From: CBDFKQ01 sp965248855
GTDB taxonomy: Bacteria; Bacteroidota; Bacteroidia; Cytophagales; 172606-1
Reading direction: 5' to 3'
Length of the DNA stretch: 64,000 nucleotides
Assembly: GCA_965248855.1 (NCBI GenBank)
Contig: CBDFKQ010000010.1
Coordinates: 62,001 to 126,000 of the forward strand
Shown: positions 1 to 9,015 of the stretch, in pieces
Numbering within the stretch: position 1 is the stretch's first letter
How the letters are laid out: each line of letters opens with the position of its first letter
Made by a program: the position numbers and the translations under genes
Notes under the pieces: model-generated
The model's database searches: none
What the model saw: the letters and a program-made list of their open reading frames with translations, nothing else
What the model was told of the DNA's origin: nothing

Positions 1-826
1 CTACATCAGGATTGAGTAAAACTAAAATTCTATTGCGTTGATGCGGCTGAAGGATTTTAAAGAAAATGAATGGGACACTCCAAATCATAAAAGCAACAAA
101 ACTTGCACATAATGTAACAAGGGCAATTTTTTTAAATGATTTTTTTCTTAGTAATGAAATAATAATTAAAGTAATTATGCCCAAGCCGGTAAAAAGTATA
201 TATTTTTCAACGGTAAGAGCCAATAAAAAAATAACAGCACTTAAAAAACCAACTATTAAAAACCATGGCGATAAACCCTCTCTATATAAAACCAACACAA
301 AACTTGTAAAAACCAATGCAGAACCTGTATCGTTTTGCCAAAGAATTAAAAGCATGGGCAAAGCAATGATAGCAGATGCTTTTATTTGAGTTTCGAAATT
401 AGTAAATCGGACTCCTGATTTACCTAAATATTTTGCCAATGCAAGAGCAGTTGCAAATTTCGCAAATTCAGAAGGTTGTAAACGAAAAGTACCTATTTCT
501 AACCAGGCATGTTGCCCATTAATATCGCGTGCCAAAAGCCTTACGGCAATAAGAGCAAAAATGACAAGACCATAAATGAGGTATGAAAAATATTCATAAA
601 ATTTAAAATCAATTACCATTATAACAATTATGATTATTAATGCGGTGCACATCCAAACCACTTGGCGACCGGAATTGAGCGAAAAATCAAAAATGCTTTG
701 GTGTTTTTCAGGGTCATAAACCGCAGCAAAAATATTTATCCAACCTAAAAGCACACAAATACAGAACAAGAAAACTGTGATCCAGTCCAGTTTTTGAGTA
801 CTCCTTTCTCTTCTATCTAATACCAT
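1..826 (-). CDS. rodA: RodA, peptidoglycan glycosyltransferase of the elongasome (C-terminus beyond window)
   Basis: Open reading frame from an ATG at 824-826 running off the left edge, so about 275 N-terminal residues are visible. It begins MVLDRRERSTQKLDW and then alternates hydrophobic membrane segments with short loops; the SEDS-family motif LQPSEFAKFATALALAKYL is seen around residue 115. SEDS proteins polymerise glycan strands from lipid II in the inner membrane together with a class B PBP, here the adjacent mrdA product. It is the last gene of the purH-mreBCD-mrdA-rodA series, 337 bases after mrdA. That gap is longer than those between the other members, so rodA may also have its own promoter. 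Family assignment is firm; the catalytic loop lies outside the window. Confidence 0.93.
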   Translation of the reverse strand, partial: MVLDRRERSTQKLDWITVFLFCICVLLGWINIFAAVYDPEKHQSIFDFSLNSGRQVVWMCTALIIIIVIMVIDFKFYEYFSYLIYGLVIFALIAVRLLARDINGQHAWLEIGTFRLQPSEFAKFATALALAKYLGKSGVRFTNFETQIKASAIIALPMLLILWQNDTGSALVFTSFVLVLYREGLSPWFLIVGFLSAVIFLLALTVEKYILFTGLGIITLIIISLLRKKSFKKIALVTLCASFVAFMIWSVPFIFFKILQPHQRNRILVLLNPDV

Positions 827-1070
827 TTACTATTTTTGTGAATTTATTTTTACTTAACCCTATAGCGCACTAAAAATTTTATGGATAACTAATAAAATTT
901 ATATGAATATTAAATTTTTTTTTAAACTTTAGTCGGCTATATAGAAATTAAAAAATGCTTGGAAGATACCTGTCGGGCTTTTTGTTCGTACCTCACAAAA
1001 AAGATTCCACTACAATCCCTATCCTAAAGAAAAAATAAAATTTAATCAAAAAGCAAAAATAATTTTTTAT

Positions 1071-1103
1071 AATTATCAGTTTATCAATATCAATATATTC
1101 ATA
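1071..1103. repeat. AT-rich palindromic repeat, copy 1 (rodA-mrdA gap)
   Basis: Begins AATTATCAGTTTATCAATAT and ends ATATTCATA. On the opposite strand it matches the copy at 36896-36935 with only one difference over about 31 bases. It lies in the 337-base gap (827-1163) between mrdA and rodA. I see no coding remnant or clear promoter in the rest of that gap. Member of the dispersed family described in the findings. Confidence 0.65.
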
Positions 1104-1163
1104 AAAACAAAAATAAATGACTCATTCAACTTCACTATAACGTTTAATAATTTTACACTTCAT

Positions 1164-3077
1164 TTAATTTGAAACTTTTCTTATTATCATATCCGGTTTG
1201 ATTTCACCATTTTCGTCTTCATCCATTGGCAAGACCGGCTTTACGGGAATCCCTGCAGGTAAATAATTTTTATCCATAATCCAGGTTTCTAAATTTTTAC
1301 GTTTTATTTTTTTCTTCAAGTACTTTTCAATTATTAAAGATGCCAATGGCGCAGCTTCTGTTCCTCCCCACCCCGCATTCTCCAGAAAAACAGCAATAGC
1401 AATTTTAGGATTATTTTTTGGAGCAAAGCCGATAAAAGCAGCATGATCTTTACCTTGTGGGTTTTGTACAGTACTTGTTTTACCGCAAAACGGTAAGCTG
1501 TCAATAAGTGCTCCTCGCCAAACTGTACCCATCTCCACTGCATCTTTCATCCCTTCTACTAACACATTGTAATGTCTGGAATCAGTATAAGGATGTTTTT
1601 TTTCTTGAAATTGCAATAAAGGATTTCCTGTTTTTCCCACGGATCTAATTAAATGAGGAGGATAATAAAAACCCCTGTTAGCAACAATTGCAGCAAGGTT
1701 TGCCATTTGAATAGGCACAACGCCTAACTCTCCCTGCCCAATGCTCATTGAATAAATATTTGAAAATTTCCACCTGTTTTTTCCATATACTTTATCAAAG
1801 TATACATTCTTCTTTAAAATCCCTTTTTGTTCATTTGGTAAATCAATCCCCAGGCGCTCTCCCAAACCAAATGATAATACTCTTTCTCGCCAATTTAAAT
1901 AACCATTTTCCGCATCAGTAAAAGGGTTACCGCTTTCACTTTTCAAAATTATTCTTCTAAAAGTATGATAAAAATAAGTGTTGCTTGACCATTGAATGGC
2001 TGCATGCAAGTCGCAGTAAACCCCCGGAGGCACATGGTCTTTCATTGGAGAGGTACCAACCGTAAAAGCAGTTTGAGGTGTAATTACACCTTCCTGCAAA
2101 CCTATTAATGCCTGAACAATTTTAAAAAACGAGCCGGGAGGATAGGCAGACATTAAAGCTCGGTTAAAAAGGGGTTTCATTGGATCTTGCTGCAACTTCA
2201 TAAAGTTTTTAGAAAACTCCCTGCCGGTTAGCATATTTGGGTCATAACTTGGTGTGGAAACCATTGCAAGTATTTCACCGGTTTCCGGTTCGATAGCAAC
2301 AATAGTACCTGCTTTGTTTTGCATTAAGCGTTCACAATATTGTTGTAAATCAAGATCAATAGAAGAAAGTAAATTTTCTCCTGCAACGGAAGCCGTGTCC
2401 CAAGTCCCTGCTTTATATGCACCTTTTGCTACGCCATGAACATCATACATAACATACTTAACACCTCTTTTGCCTCTTAAATAAGACTCATAAAAGCTTT
2501 CTAAACCACTAATTCCAACATAGTCTCCTTGTTGATAATATTTTTCACTTTGTTTTTCTAATTTTGTTTTACTTATCTCTCCAATATAGCCAAGCGCATT
2601 TGCTAAGTTTTGATGGGGATATGATCGAACCGTTCGCGGTGAAGCGTAAAAACCCGGATAATCAATTAATCTGTCTTGTATTTTTGCAAAGTCGACTATT
2701 GAAAGTTGTTTAATAAATTGAGCCGGCTTTAATGGGGAGTAACCCGGACTGGTTTTTATGAGATGTATGGTAGAATCAAAATCTTTTCGGGTGATATTCA
2801 TTAATTTACAAAAACCTGCCGTATCAATCCCGTTTTTAACAATTTCTTTTATGATTATTTCAATGTCATAAACAGGCACATTGTAAACAAGTAATTTATT
2901 ATTTCTGTCATAAATCTGACCACGGTGAGGGTATTGTATAATGCGGTGAATCGCATTTTTTGTTGCATCCGCTTTGTAGCGGTCGTCTATAATTTGAATA
3001 TAAAACAGTCGTATTAAAAAAATTAATCCTGTAACAATAAAAATGGCCTGAACGACAATCTTTTTATTCTCCTCCAT
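1164..3077 (-). CDS. mrdA: Penicillin-binding protein 2 (elongasome DD-transpeptidase)
   Basis: A 637-residue class B penicillin-binding protein that cross-links peptidoglycan during cell elongation, anchored in the inner membrane with its active domain in the periplasm. One N-terminal membrane segment (about residues 8-26) is followed by the PBP dimerisation domain with the usual RGQIYDRNN motif near residue 52, then the transpeptidase domain. Its three active-site motifs are visible: SFFK near residue 313, SSN near 365 and KTS near 530 (KTS in place of the commoner KTG). Length fits the family. It lies between mreD and rodA, the partner glycosyltransferase. The highly charged C-terminal tail after residue 600 is not conserved and is probably disordered. 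Confidence 0.95.
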   Translation of the reverse strand: MEENKKIVVQAIFIVTGLIFLIRLFYIQIIDDRYKADATKNAIHRIIQYPHRGQIYDRNNKLLVYNVPVYDIEIIIKEIVKNGIDTAGFCKLMNITRKDFDSTIHLIKTSPGYSPLKPAQFIKQLSIVDFAKIQDRLIDYPGFYASPRTVRSYPHQNLANALGYIGEISKTKLEKQSEKYYQQGDYVGISGLESFYESYLRGKRGVKYVMYDVHGVAKGAYKAGTWDTASVAGENLLSSIDLDLQQYCERLMQNKAGTIVAIEPETGEILAMVSTPSYDPNMLTGREFSKNFMKLQQDPMKPLFNRALMSAYPPGSFFKIVQALIGLQEGVITPQTAFTVGTSPMKDHVPPGVYCDLHAAIQWSSNTYFYHTFRRIILKSESGNPFTDAENGYLNWRERVLSFGLGERLGIDLPNEQKGILKKNVYFDKVYGKNRWKFSNIYSMSIGQGELGVVPIQMANLAAIVANRGFYYPPHLIRSVGKTGNPLLQFQEKKHPYTDSRHYNVLVEGMKDAVEMGTVWRGALIDSLPFCGKTSTVQNPQGKDHAAFIGFAPKNNPKIAIAVFLENAGWGGTEAAPLASLIIEKYLKKKIKRKNLETWIMDKNYLPAGIPVKPVLPMDEDENGEIKPDMIIRKVSN

Positions 3078-3200
3078 TCTATAATTAATAAACTTGCAAA
3101 AAGCAACAGTTATTTTTACAAATTTAATATTTTTTTTTTAATACCTCTTTTTTAATTCGTTTTATACAATATTTAAATGATATTTTTTTTCTTAAAAAAA

Positions 3201-3719
3201 TTATTTTTCATTTCTGTAAAATAAAAATTGAGAACCCATTAACATAAATACCGTAAAAATAGAACTGAAAATAGCCTTTAATATGGCTAAAAGCATTAAA
3301 TTAAAATCTGAAGCTTCAACGATGAACAGAACTAAATGGTGAGTTAAAACAAGGATAAAAATATAAGGTATGAACCAACCTATTCCCATATATGATAAGG
3401 ATATAATTGGATTGTCATCATATCCGCCTCTGGGGTTTAAAGTTTTAATAACAAATGGCCGAAGAAACATTATAAAAACACATGCAGCTGTATGAATGCC
3501 CAATGTGTCATAAAAAATATCTGTAATTAAACCTACAAAAGCACCAATTAAAATTAAAATAACTGTATCTATTTCAAAAGGTAATAATAATAAAAAACCT
3601 ACATAAAAATAGCATACAGCCCAGCCATCAAACAATACAAAATGTCGTATAAAAAATACCTGGATTAATATGTAAACCGGGCAGCTAATTAATTGCCTGA
3701 TGATGGTTCTGCTATCCAT
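3201..3719 (-). CDS. mreD: Rod shape-determining protein MreD
   Basis: A 172-residue, very hydrophobic protein with about five membrane segments, consistent with MreD, the inner-membrane component that links MreC to the PBP2/RodA synthase. The sequence itself diverges, as is usual for MreD in this phylum. The call rests on size, hydrophobicity, the region around GLITDIFYDTLGIHTAACVF, which matches the family pattern, and position directly after mreC. Its ATG overlaps the mreC stop (TAATG), so the two are translationally coupled. Confidence 0.88.
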   Translation of the reverse strand: MDSRTIIRQLISCPVYILIQVFFIRHFVLFDGWAVCYFYVGFLLLLPFEIDTVILILIGAFVGLITDIFYDTLGIHTAACVFIMFLRPFVIKTLNPRGGYDDNPIISLSYMGIGWFIPYIFILVLTHHLVLFIVEASDFNLMLLAILKAIFSSIFTVFMLMGSQFLFYRNEK

Positions 3720-4546
3720 TACTTATTCTGTTTTTCTAAAATATCCTGTTCTTTTCGGGTTTTATTTTCAACAACATAAACATAATTAAGCGAGTAAAAG
3801 TCTGCTGCAAGGCTTAGGTCGATATCGTGGAATGTTTCATCCGGCCTAGATCCAATTTTTTTTACCCTGCCAATAATAATATTGGGGGGAAAAACGCTAT
3901 TGTATTGAGAAGTAATAATAGTATCGCCAATAGATACATTAATATCTTTGGGAACTTCTCTCAGGCTAATCTGCCGGGCATTAGAGCCATCCCATTTTAC
4001 GGAACCTACTACTTTATTCTTTTTAATTTGTGCCGAAACCAATATATCGACATGCAGTAAAGAAACAACGGTTGAAAAGTGGTCTGAACAAGTTTTAATT
4101 CTACCCACAATTCCGTTATTGGTAATTACACCCATCCCCGGTTCAATGCCATCGGACAAACCTTTGTCAATCGTTAAATAATTCCTGACATTCCTCGTTG
4201 AACTATTTATTACTTTGGCAGGAATAAAAATATATTTACGGGCATGAAATGTAGAATCAATTTTGTAATCTTTTGGAGCTTCTGCTTTTTGTTGAGCCAG
4301 CAAATAAAGTTTGCGCAGCTGAGCATTTTCCTGAGCAAGTAAATTATTCTCTTTTCTTAAATTAAGATATTCATTTAACTGATTAGAAACCAATAAGATA
4401 TTAGCTGCATACCTATTTGAGGTATGAAAGAAGGCGGTACTTTGATATGAATTGTTTTTAACTATTAACCACCCACTGAAAATCTCTAATAGAATAAATA
4501 TTAGAAACGCTCGAAAGCGGTAAATAAATAATATTAATCCTTGCAT
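3719..4546 (-). CDS. mreC: Rod shape-determining protein MreC
   Basis: A 275-residue bitopic protein of the elongasome. It has a short cytoplasmic start, one membrane helix (about 12-30), a coiled-coil stretch (about 55-90, with heptad-like NLLAQENAQLRKLYLLAQQK) and a periplasmic beta-rich MreC domain (about 105-265) including DKGLSDGIEPGMGV and VGRIKTCSDHFSTV. MreC scaffolds PBP2 and connects it to MreB. The stop codon overlaps the mreD start by one base, and mreB lies 72 bases upstream, so the three are almost certainly one transcript. Confidence 0.94.
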   Translation of the reverse strand: MQGLILFIYRFRAFLIFILLEIFSGWLIVKNNSYQSTAFFHTSNRYAANILLVSNQLNEYLNLRKENNLLAQENAQLRKLYLLAQQKAEAPKDYKIDSTFHARKYIFIPAKVINSSTRNVRNYLTIDKGLSDGIEPGMGVITNNGIVGRIKTCSDHFSTVVSLLHVDILVSAQIKKNKVVGSVKWDGSNARQISLREVPKDINVSIGDTIITSQYNSVFPPNIIIGRVKKIGSRPDETFHDIDLSLAADFYSLNYVYVVENKTRKEQDILEKQNK

Positions 4547-4618
4547 GAAGGTTTTAAATTACAAATCTGTGATGCAATTATAATAAAGGCAATACCTCAA
4601 TTATAATTTCACATAATG

Positions 4619-5647
4619 CTATGAATTAATTAACACGGCTTTATATGCCTGTAAATTTTTCAAAACTGCTCCTGTTCCTCTTACTACAGCCCTTAGGGGA
4701 TCTTCTGCAATATGTATAGGCAATTTTGTTTTTGCAGATAATCGCTTATCCAAACCCCTCAATAATGCACCACCGCCTGTAAGATGAATACCATTTACAT
4801 AAATATCGGCAGATAATTCAGGTGGAGACATTTCTAAAACCTTAAGTACAGCTTCTTCAATTTTTGAAACAGATTTATCCAATGCAAATGCTATTTCAGA
4901 ATAACTTACTTTTATTGTTTTTGGAATACCTGTCATTAAATCCCGGCCTCTTATTTCGTAATCATCGGGAGGAGTTTCTAATTCAGTTAATGCCGAACCG
5001 ACTTGAATTTTTACTTGTTCTGCTGAACGCTCGCCTATTAATAAATTATGTTGGCGACGCATATAATCTAATATATCTTTTGTAAAAACATCTCCTGCAA
5101 CTCTTATTGATTGGTCACAAACAATCCCTGATAATGCAATTACAGCAATTTCTGTAGTTCCTCCACCAATATCCACCACCATTGATCCATTAGGTTGTTC
5201 AATATCTATACCTATTCCAATTGCTGCTGCAATAGGTTCATGAATCATATATACTTCCTTTGCTCCTGCGTGTTCTGCAGAATCTTTTACTGCTCTTTTT
5301 TCAACTTCTGTAATTCCTGATGGAATACAAATAACCATTCTATGAGATGGGGCAAAAAAACGATTACCTATGTTAATCATTTTTATCATACCCTTAATCA
5401 TATCTTCAGCAGCCGTAAAATCGGCAATTACGCCATCTTTTAAAGGACGGATGGTTTTTATATTTTCGTGGGTTTTTTCATGCATCTGCATGGCTTCTTT
5501 ACCAATGGCGATAACCCTGCCATTAAGCCTGTCTTTAGCTATTATGGATGGTTCATCAACAACTATTTTATCTTTGTAAATAATAAGTGTATTGGCAGTA
5601 CCAAGGTCAATTGCAATGTCACTTGTTAAAAAGCTGAACAATCCCAT
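4619..5647 (-). CDS. mreB: Rod shape-determining protein MreB (bacterial actin)
   Basis: A 342-residue actin-like ATPase that forms membrane-associated filaments guiding lateral wall synthesis. Visible motifs are phosphate-1 DLGTANT (residues 13-19), phosphate-2 VVDIGGGTTEIAV near residue 160, and the adenosine motif LTGGGALLRGLDKRL near 289. The N-terminal MGLFSFLTSDIAIDLG matches MreB closely. It heads the mreBCD block and follows purH by 114 bases on the same strand. Length and every motif are normal. I see no strong promoter between purH and mreB, so it may be read from the purH promoter. Confidence 0.97.
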   Translation of the reverse strand: MGLFSFLTSDIAIDLGTANTLIIYKDKIVVDEPSIIAKDRLNGRVIAIGKEAMQMHEKTHENIKTIRPLKDGVIADFTAAEDMIKGMIKMINIGNRFFAPSHRMVICIPSGITEVEKRAVKDSAEHAGAKEVYMIHEPIAAAIGIGIDIEQPNGSMVVDIGGGTTEIAVIALSGIVCDQSIRVAGDVFTKDILDYMRRQHNLLIGERSAEQVKIQVGSALTELETPPDDYEIRGRDLMTGIPKTIKVSYSEIAFALDKSVSKIEEAVLKVLEMSPPELSADIYVNGIHLTGGGALLRGLDKRLSAKTKLPIHIAEDPLRAVVRGTGAVLKNLQAYKAVLINS

Positions 5648-5761
5648 CTTTTATTTTTGCTTTAAGGGTTGGTTAAAAATTATAGAGATTGAAATATTAT
5701 TATGATAGATCAATACGATTTTAAACTAAAAATAGTTATCTATTACCCATCTATTAAAAAA

Positions 5762-7285
5762 TTAATGCTTAAAATGCCTGATACCTGTAAAAACCATAGC
5801 CATCTCATTTTGATCACAATATTGTATAGAGTCCTGATCTTTTATAGAACCACCGGGTTGAACTACAGCAGTAATGCCTACATTATAAGCAATTTCCACA
5901 CAATCCGGAAATGGAAAGAATGCATCGGAAGCCATTACAGCCCCGTTTAAATTAAAACCAAAATGGTTTGCTTTTTCTATTGCCTGCTTTAAAGCATCCA
6001 CCCTCGAAGTTTGCCCGACACCACTGGCAAACAATTGCCCTTCTTTTGCAAGAACAATGGTATTTGATTTTGTATGCTTACAAACCTTTAATGCAAATAA
6101 TAAGGCGTTTTTTTCTTCTTCTGTTGGTTTTTTTAAAGTTACGCTTTTTAATTCATCAATTACTTCTGTATGCAAATCTTTATCCTGCTCAATTACTCCA
6201 TTTAAAAGTGTTTTAAACATTTTTTTCGATACCTCTACCGGATTTCGCTTCAAAAGCATGCGGTTCTTTTTACTCATTAATATTTCGAGTGCCTCTTTAC
6301 CGTATTCAGGGGCAATTAACACTTCAAAAAACAATTTATTTAATTCCTGCGCAGTTTCAACATCAATTTTTTGATTTGTAATAATCACTCCACCAAAGGC
6401 AGATACAGGATCAGCGGCCAAAGCTTTTAAATATGCATCATTTAAATTGCTTCCTGTAGCAACTCCGCATGCGTTGGTATGTTTTATTATTGCAACTGTT
6501 GCAATTGAAGTATCAAATTCATCAATTAATTGAACGCAGGCATCAATATCTACTAAATTATTATATGAAAGTTCTTTTCCATTTAATTGCTGAAACATTC
6601 CCTCCAAATCACCATAAAAATAACCGGCTTGATGTGGATTTTCGCCATATCGTAATTTTTTTGCAGGTTTTATACTTTCACGGAAAGCAGGTAAACCGTC
6701 TTGATTAAAGAAATTAAAAATTTTTGTATCGTAATGTGAAGTGGTTGCAAAAGCATAAGAAGCGAATTTACTACGGTCAACTAATTCGCTTGATCCGTTT
6801 TTTGCTTTTAACAATTCATATAACTCTTCATATTGGTTTCTATCAGAAACAATTAATACATCATTATGATTTTTAGCGGCAGCTCTAATTAATGACACAC
6901 CTCCGATATCTATCTTTTCAATAATATCTTCATCTGTAGATTTCGAGGAATTTAATGTTTCTTCAAATGGATATAAATCTACTATTACCAAATCAATATC
7001 AGGAATTTCGTATTGTTCTGCCTCTGATGCATCTTTTTCGTCTTCTCTACGATATAAAATACCGCCAAAAATTTTTGGATGCAACGTCTTTACCCGTCCT
7101 CCAAATATGGATGGATATCCTGTTAAACTCTCAATAGAGATGGGTTTAATACCAAGGTTTTGTAAAAATAATTGAGTTCCGCCTGTAGAATATATTGTAA
7201 CGCCTTGTTCATTTAAGAGCAAGGCGATTTTTTCAAGGTTATCTTTATAAAAAACAGAAATTAAAGCGGAGCGTATTTTTTTCAA
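5762..7285 (-). CDS. purH: Bifunctional AICAR formyltransferase / IMP cyclohydrolase
   Basis: A 507-residue enzyme for the last two steps of de novo purine synthesis: AICAR is formylated by 10-formyl-THF and then closed to IMP. An N-terminal MGS-like cyclohydrolase domain (about 1-135, with STGGTQLFLQNLG and GRVKTLHPKIFGGIL) is followed by the transformylase domain (about 140-507). The catalytic Lys-His pair of the latter lies in IKHTNACGVATG at about residues 266-267, and the C-terminal SDAFFPFPDCVE motif is intact. It is the first gene of a same-strand run into the mre cluster, with a good Bacteroidota promoter just upstream. Confidence 0.97.
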   Translation of the reverse strand: MKKIRSALISVFYKDNLEKIALLLNEQGVTIYSTGGTQLFLQNLGIKPISIESLTGYPSIFGGRVKTLHPKIFGGILYRREDEKDASEAEQYEIPDIDLVIVDLYPFEETLNSSKSTDEDIIEKIDIGGVSLIRAAAKNHNDVLIVSDRNQYEELYELLKAKNGSSELVDRSKFASYAFATTSHYDTKIFNFFNQDGLPAFRESIKPAKKLRYGENPHQAGYFYGDLEGMFQQLNGKELSYNNLVDIDACVQLIDEFDTSIATVAIIKHTNACGVATGSNLNDAYLKALAADPVSAFGGVIITNQKIDVETAQELNKLFFEVLIAPEYGKEALEILMSKKNRMLLKRNPVEVSKKMFKTLLNGVIEQDKDLHTEVIDELKSVTLKKPTEEEKNALLFALKVCKHTKSNTIVLAKEGQLFASGVGQTSRVDALKQAIEKANHFGFNLNGAVMASDAFFPFPDCVEIAYNVGITAVVQPGGSIKDQDSIQYCDQNEMAMVFTGIRHFKH

Positions 7286-7325
7286 GGAATTATTTTTATG
7301 CTAAAATTAATAAAATATAATCCTG

Positions 7326-7357
7326 CAAAAGTAGGATTTTTTATTTCAAGTATCAAA
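7326..7357 (-). promoter_or_regulatory. Bacteroidota-type promoter for purH
   Basis: On the minus strand a -7 element TACTTTTG (7326-7333) and a -33 element TTTG (7354-7357) are separated by 20 bases. The predicted start is about 35-40 bases upstream of the purH ATG. Assignment rests on the motif and position only. Confidence 0.6.
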
Positions 7358-7445
7358 AAGCATTTTTAAATTCCGGAATGATAAATGTAAAAGGAGGGAA
7401 AGCTTATTTTATGACAAAGACAGCCTGTGATTTTTTTTATTTTAT

Positions 7446-7780
7446 TTAAAATTCATTTATTATTTTTATTATCTTCTCCAATTCATCATTCGATAGTTCT
7501 GCGTATATTGGCAAACTTAAACAATGATTTGAAATTTGAATATGCTTTCAGTTGTGATTACAAATAAATGATAAACTGAATCAGGAAATGGCGGTTGGTA
7601 TTGAAATTTAATTTTTGGATTTTTATTCTGTTTGCTAAAAACTTTGTTCAAACTTCCCCACATTTTTTCCGGCAAAAAATGTATTCTCTTCTAAAACTCT
7701 CTCAATTGATGATAAAATTTCTTTTTTTTATTTGATGATATTGTTTTTTTAAATCCAGAAATGATGGTATTTTTTCTTCC
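7446..7780 (-). pseudogene. Decayed DegT/DnrJ/EryC1 sugar aminotransferase (internal deletion plus frameshifts)
   Basis: No long frame exists here, but three short frames on the minus strand read in order as pieces of a PLP-dependent sugar aminotransferase. The start region gives KIPSFLDLKKQYHQIKK, then, after a frameshift in an A-run, EILSSIERVLEENTFFAGKN and VGKFEQSF. A jump to PPFPDSVYHLFVITTES follows, and then the family's C-terminal end ISNHCLSLPIYAELSNDE with a stop at 7446-7448. Intact members have about 370 residues; roughly 110 codons' worth remain, and the whole lysine-containing core is missing. It ends one base from the 3' end of ppx/gppA. In live form such enzymes make amino sugars for surface polysaccharide. 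Identification is by recognised motif order, not by a search. Confidence 0.8.
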
Positions 7781-7781
7781 C

Positions 7782-8732
7782 TTAAAAATTAAACTTATTA
7801 TTTTTCAGATACTTGTCCATCATCAAACCTTCCTTTAAAGCAAATGTACATGTTTTAAGTTTTTCTATCTTGTATTTAGATAATACAAAATTTAACAAAC
7901 AACATGCTACCACAATCATATCAACACGTAATGGAATCATTCCGGGCATTTTCAATCTTTCGTCTCTATCTGAATTTATTATTTGTAAAAATATATTATT
8001 AAAATTTTCAATTGGTAAATCAAATTCTGTTTGGTGAATTATTGATATATCAATATCGTTTTTTTGATAATTAATTTCTGTTAATGTATCAAATGTTCCT
8101 GCAGAACCAATTAATTGAGTAGGTTGGTATTGATGAATTGCATTAGTTAAAGGCAATAATTTTTCTTCTAAAAATTCATATATTTTTAGAATATTTTGAT
8201 TTGGAATTGGATCTTTTGTCATAAACCTATCCATTAATCGCTGCCCTCCTATTTCAAAACTTTTTTTCCAAAAAATCTTTTCTCGATTACATAATATAAA
8301 TTCTACACTTCCGCCACCGATATCCATTATCAGCGATGTTTCATTTGTTAATTTTGAACCTGCTTTTACTCCACAATAAATTAATTCTGCTTCACGTTCC
8401 CCGGAAACAATTTCAACATTTATTCCTGTTTCTTTTTTTATTTTGTTGATAAATTCAATTCCATTTTGTGCATTTCGAATTGCTGAAGTACCAACGGCAA
8501 AAATATTATCAGAAGTGATTTTATATTCATATATTTTTAAGGCATAGTTTTTTAATATTATTAATCCTCTTTCCATCGCATCTTCGGTAATAAATCCTTT
8601 GCTTATGCCCCCCTGCCCTATTTTTGCGCCCTGCTTTTCTTCATATAAGGAAATTATTTTATTTTCATTCGAGATTTCAGCAATTAATAAATGAAAAGTA
8701 TTTGTTCCCAAATCAATAACACAAAATGCCAT
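7782..8732 (-). CDS. Exopolyphosphatase / pppGpp phosphohydrolase family (Ppx/GppA)
   Basis: A 316-residue ASKHA-fold phosphatase. The N-terminal phosphate loop DLGTNTFHLLIAE (residues 6-18) and the second loop IMDIGGGSVEFIL (about 139-151) are present, as is the C-terminal MIPLRVDMIVVACCLL. It is the short, two-domain form usual in Bacteroidota, which acts on polyphosphate or pppGpp; which substrate cannot be decided here. Odd feature: residues 221-232, NYQKNDIDISII, are encoded by a 36-bp repeat identical to one inside fmt, placed just after the GSAGTFDTLTEI motif, where relatives have a variable loop. The DegT pseudogene abuts its 3' end. Confidence 0.9.
   Translation of the reverse strand: MAFCVIDLGTNTFHLLIAEISNENKIISLYEEKQGAKIGQGGISKGFITEDAMERGLIILKNYALKIYEYKITSDNIFAVGTSAIRNAQNGIEFINKIKKETGINVEIVSGEREAELIYCGVKAGSKLTNETSLIMDIGGGSVEFILCNREKIFWKKSFEIGGQRLMDRFMTKDPIPNQNILKIYEFLEEKLLPLTNAIHQYQPTQLIGSAGTFDTLTEINYQKNDIDISIIHQTEFDLPIENFNNIFLQIINSDRDERLKMPGMIPLRVDMIVVACCLLNFVLSKYKIEKLKTCTFALKEGLMMDKYLKNNKFNF
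8037..8072 (-). repeat. Protein-embedded palindromic element inside ppx/gppA (copy identical to the one in fmt)
   Basis: This 36-bp segment has the perfect palindrome TATTGATATATCAATA near one end and AATTAT/ATAATT at its termini. It is identical base for base to 14492-14527. It is 12 whole codons (residues 221-232 of the host protein) and codes NYQKNDIDISII in the minus-strand frame. The other two minus-strand frames contain stops, so only this phase can be tolerated in this orientation. Confidence 0.8.
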
Positions 8733-9015
8733 ATTTAATATTTTTAATTTAAATTAGTAGGAATACTCTGTATAAAAAAATAAATTGAAATAGGTATTTA
8801 ATTTTTATTGATAATTCGTCGTTTACATCACAAAAGCAATATTTCCGCTCTTATGATTTATCGCTTTTTTCCTTGATGAAAAAAGTAACCAAAAAAATCA
8901 AGAAATTCCGAATGCTATTCGCGCATATACCCGCCGCACGCCCGCCGGAATTTCAGGCTTACACCTTCTAATTCTTGCTTTCTTTTATTCATATTTTTCC
9001 TTTTTTCTTTTCTTT

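Noticed and set aside
66..389. Plus-strand frame of 107 residues at the left edge
   Set aside because: It lies opposite rodA, whose frame is continuous and carries recognised SEDS motifs; the plus-strand product has no recognisable features.
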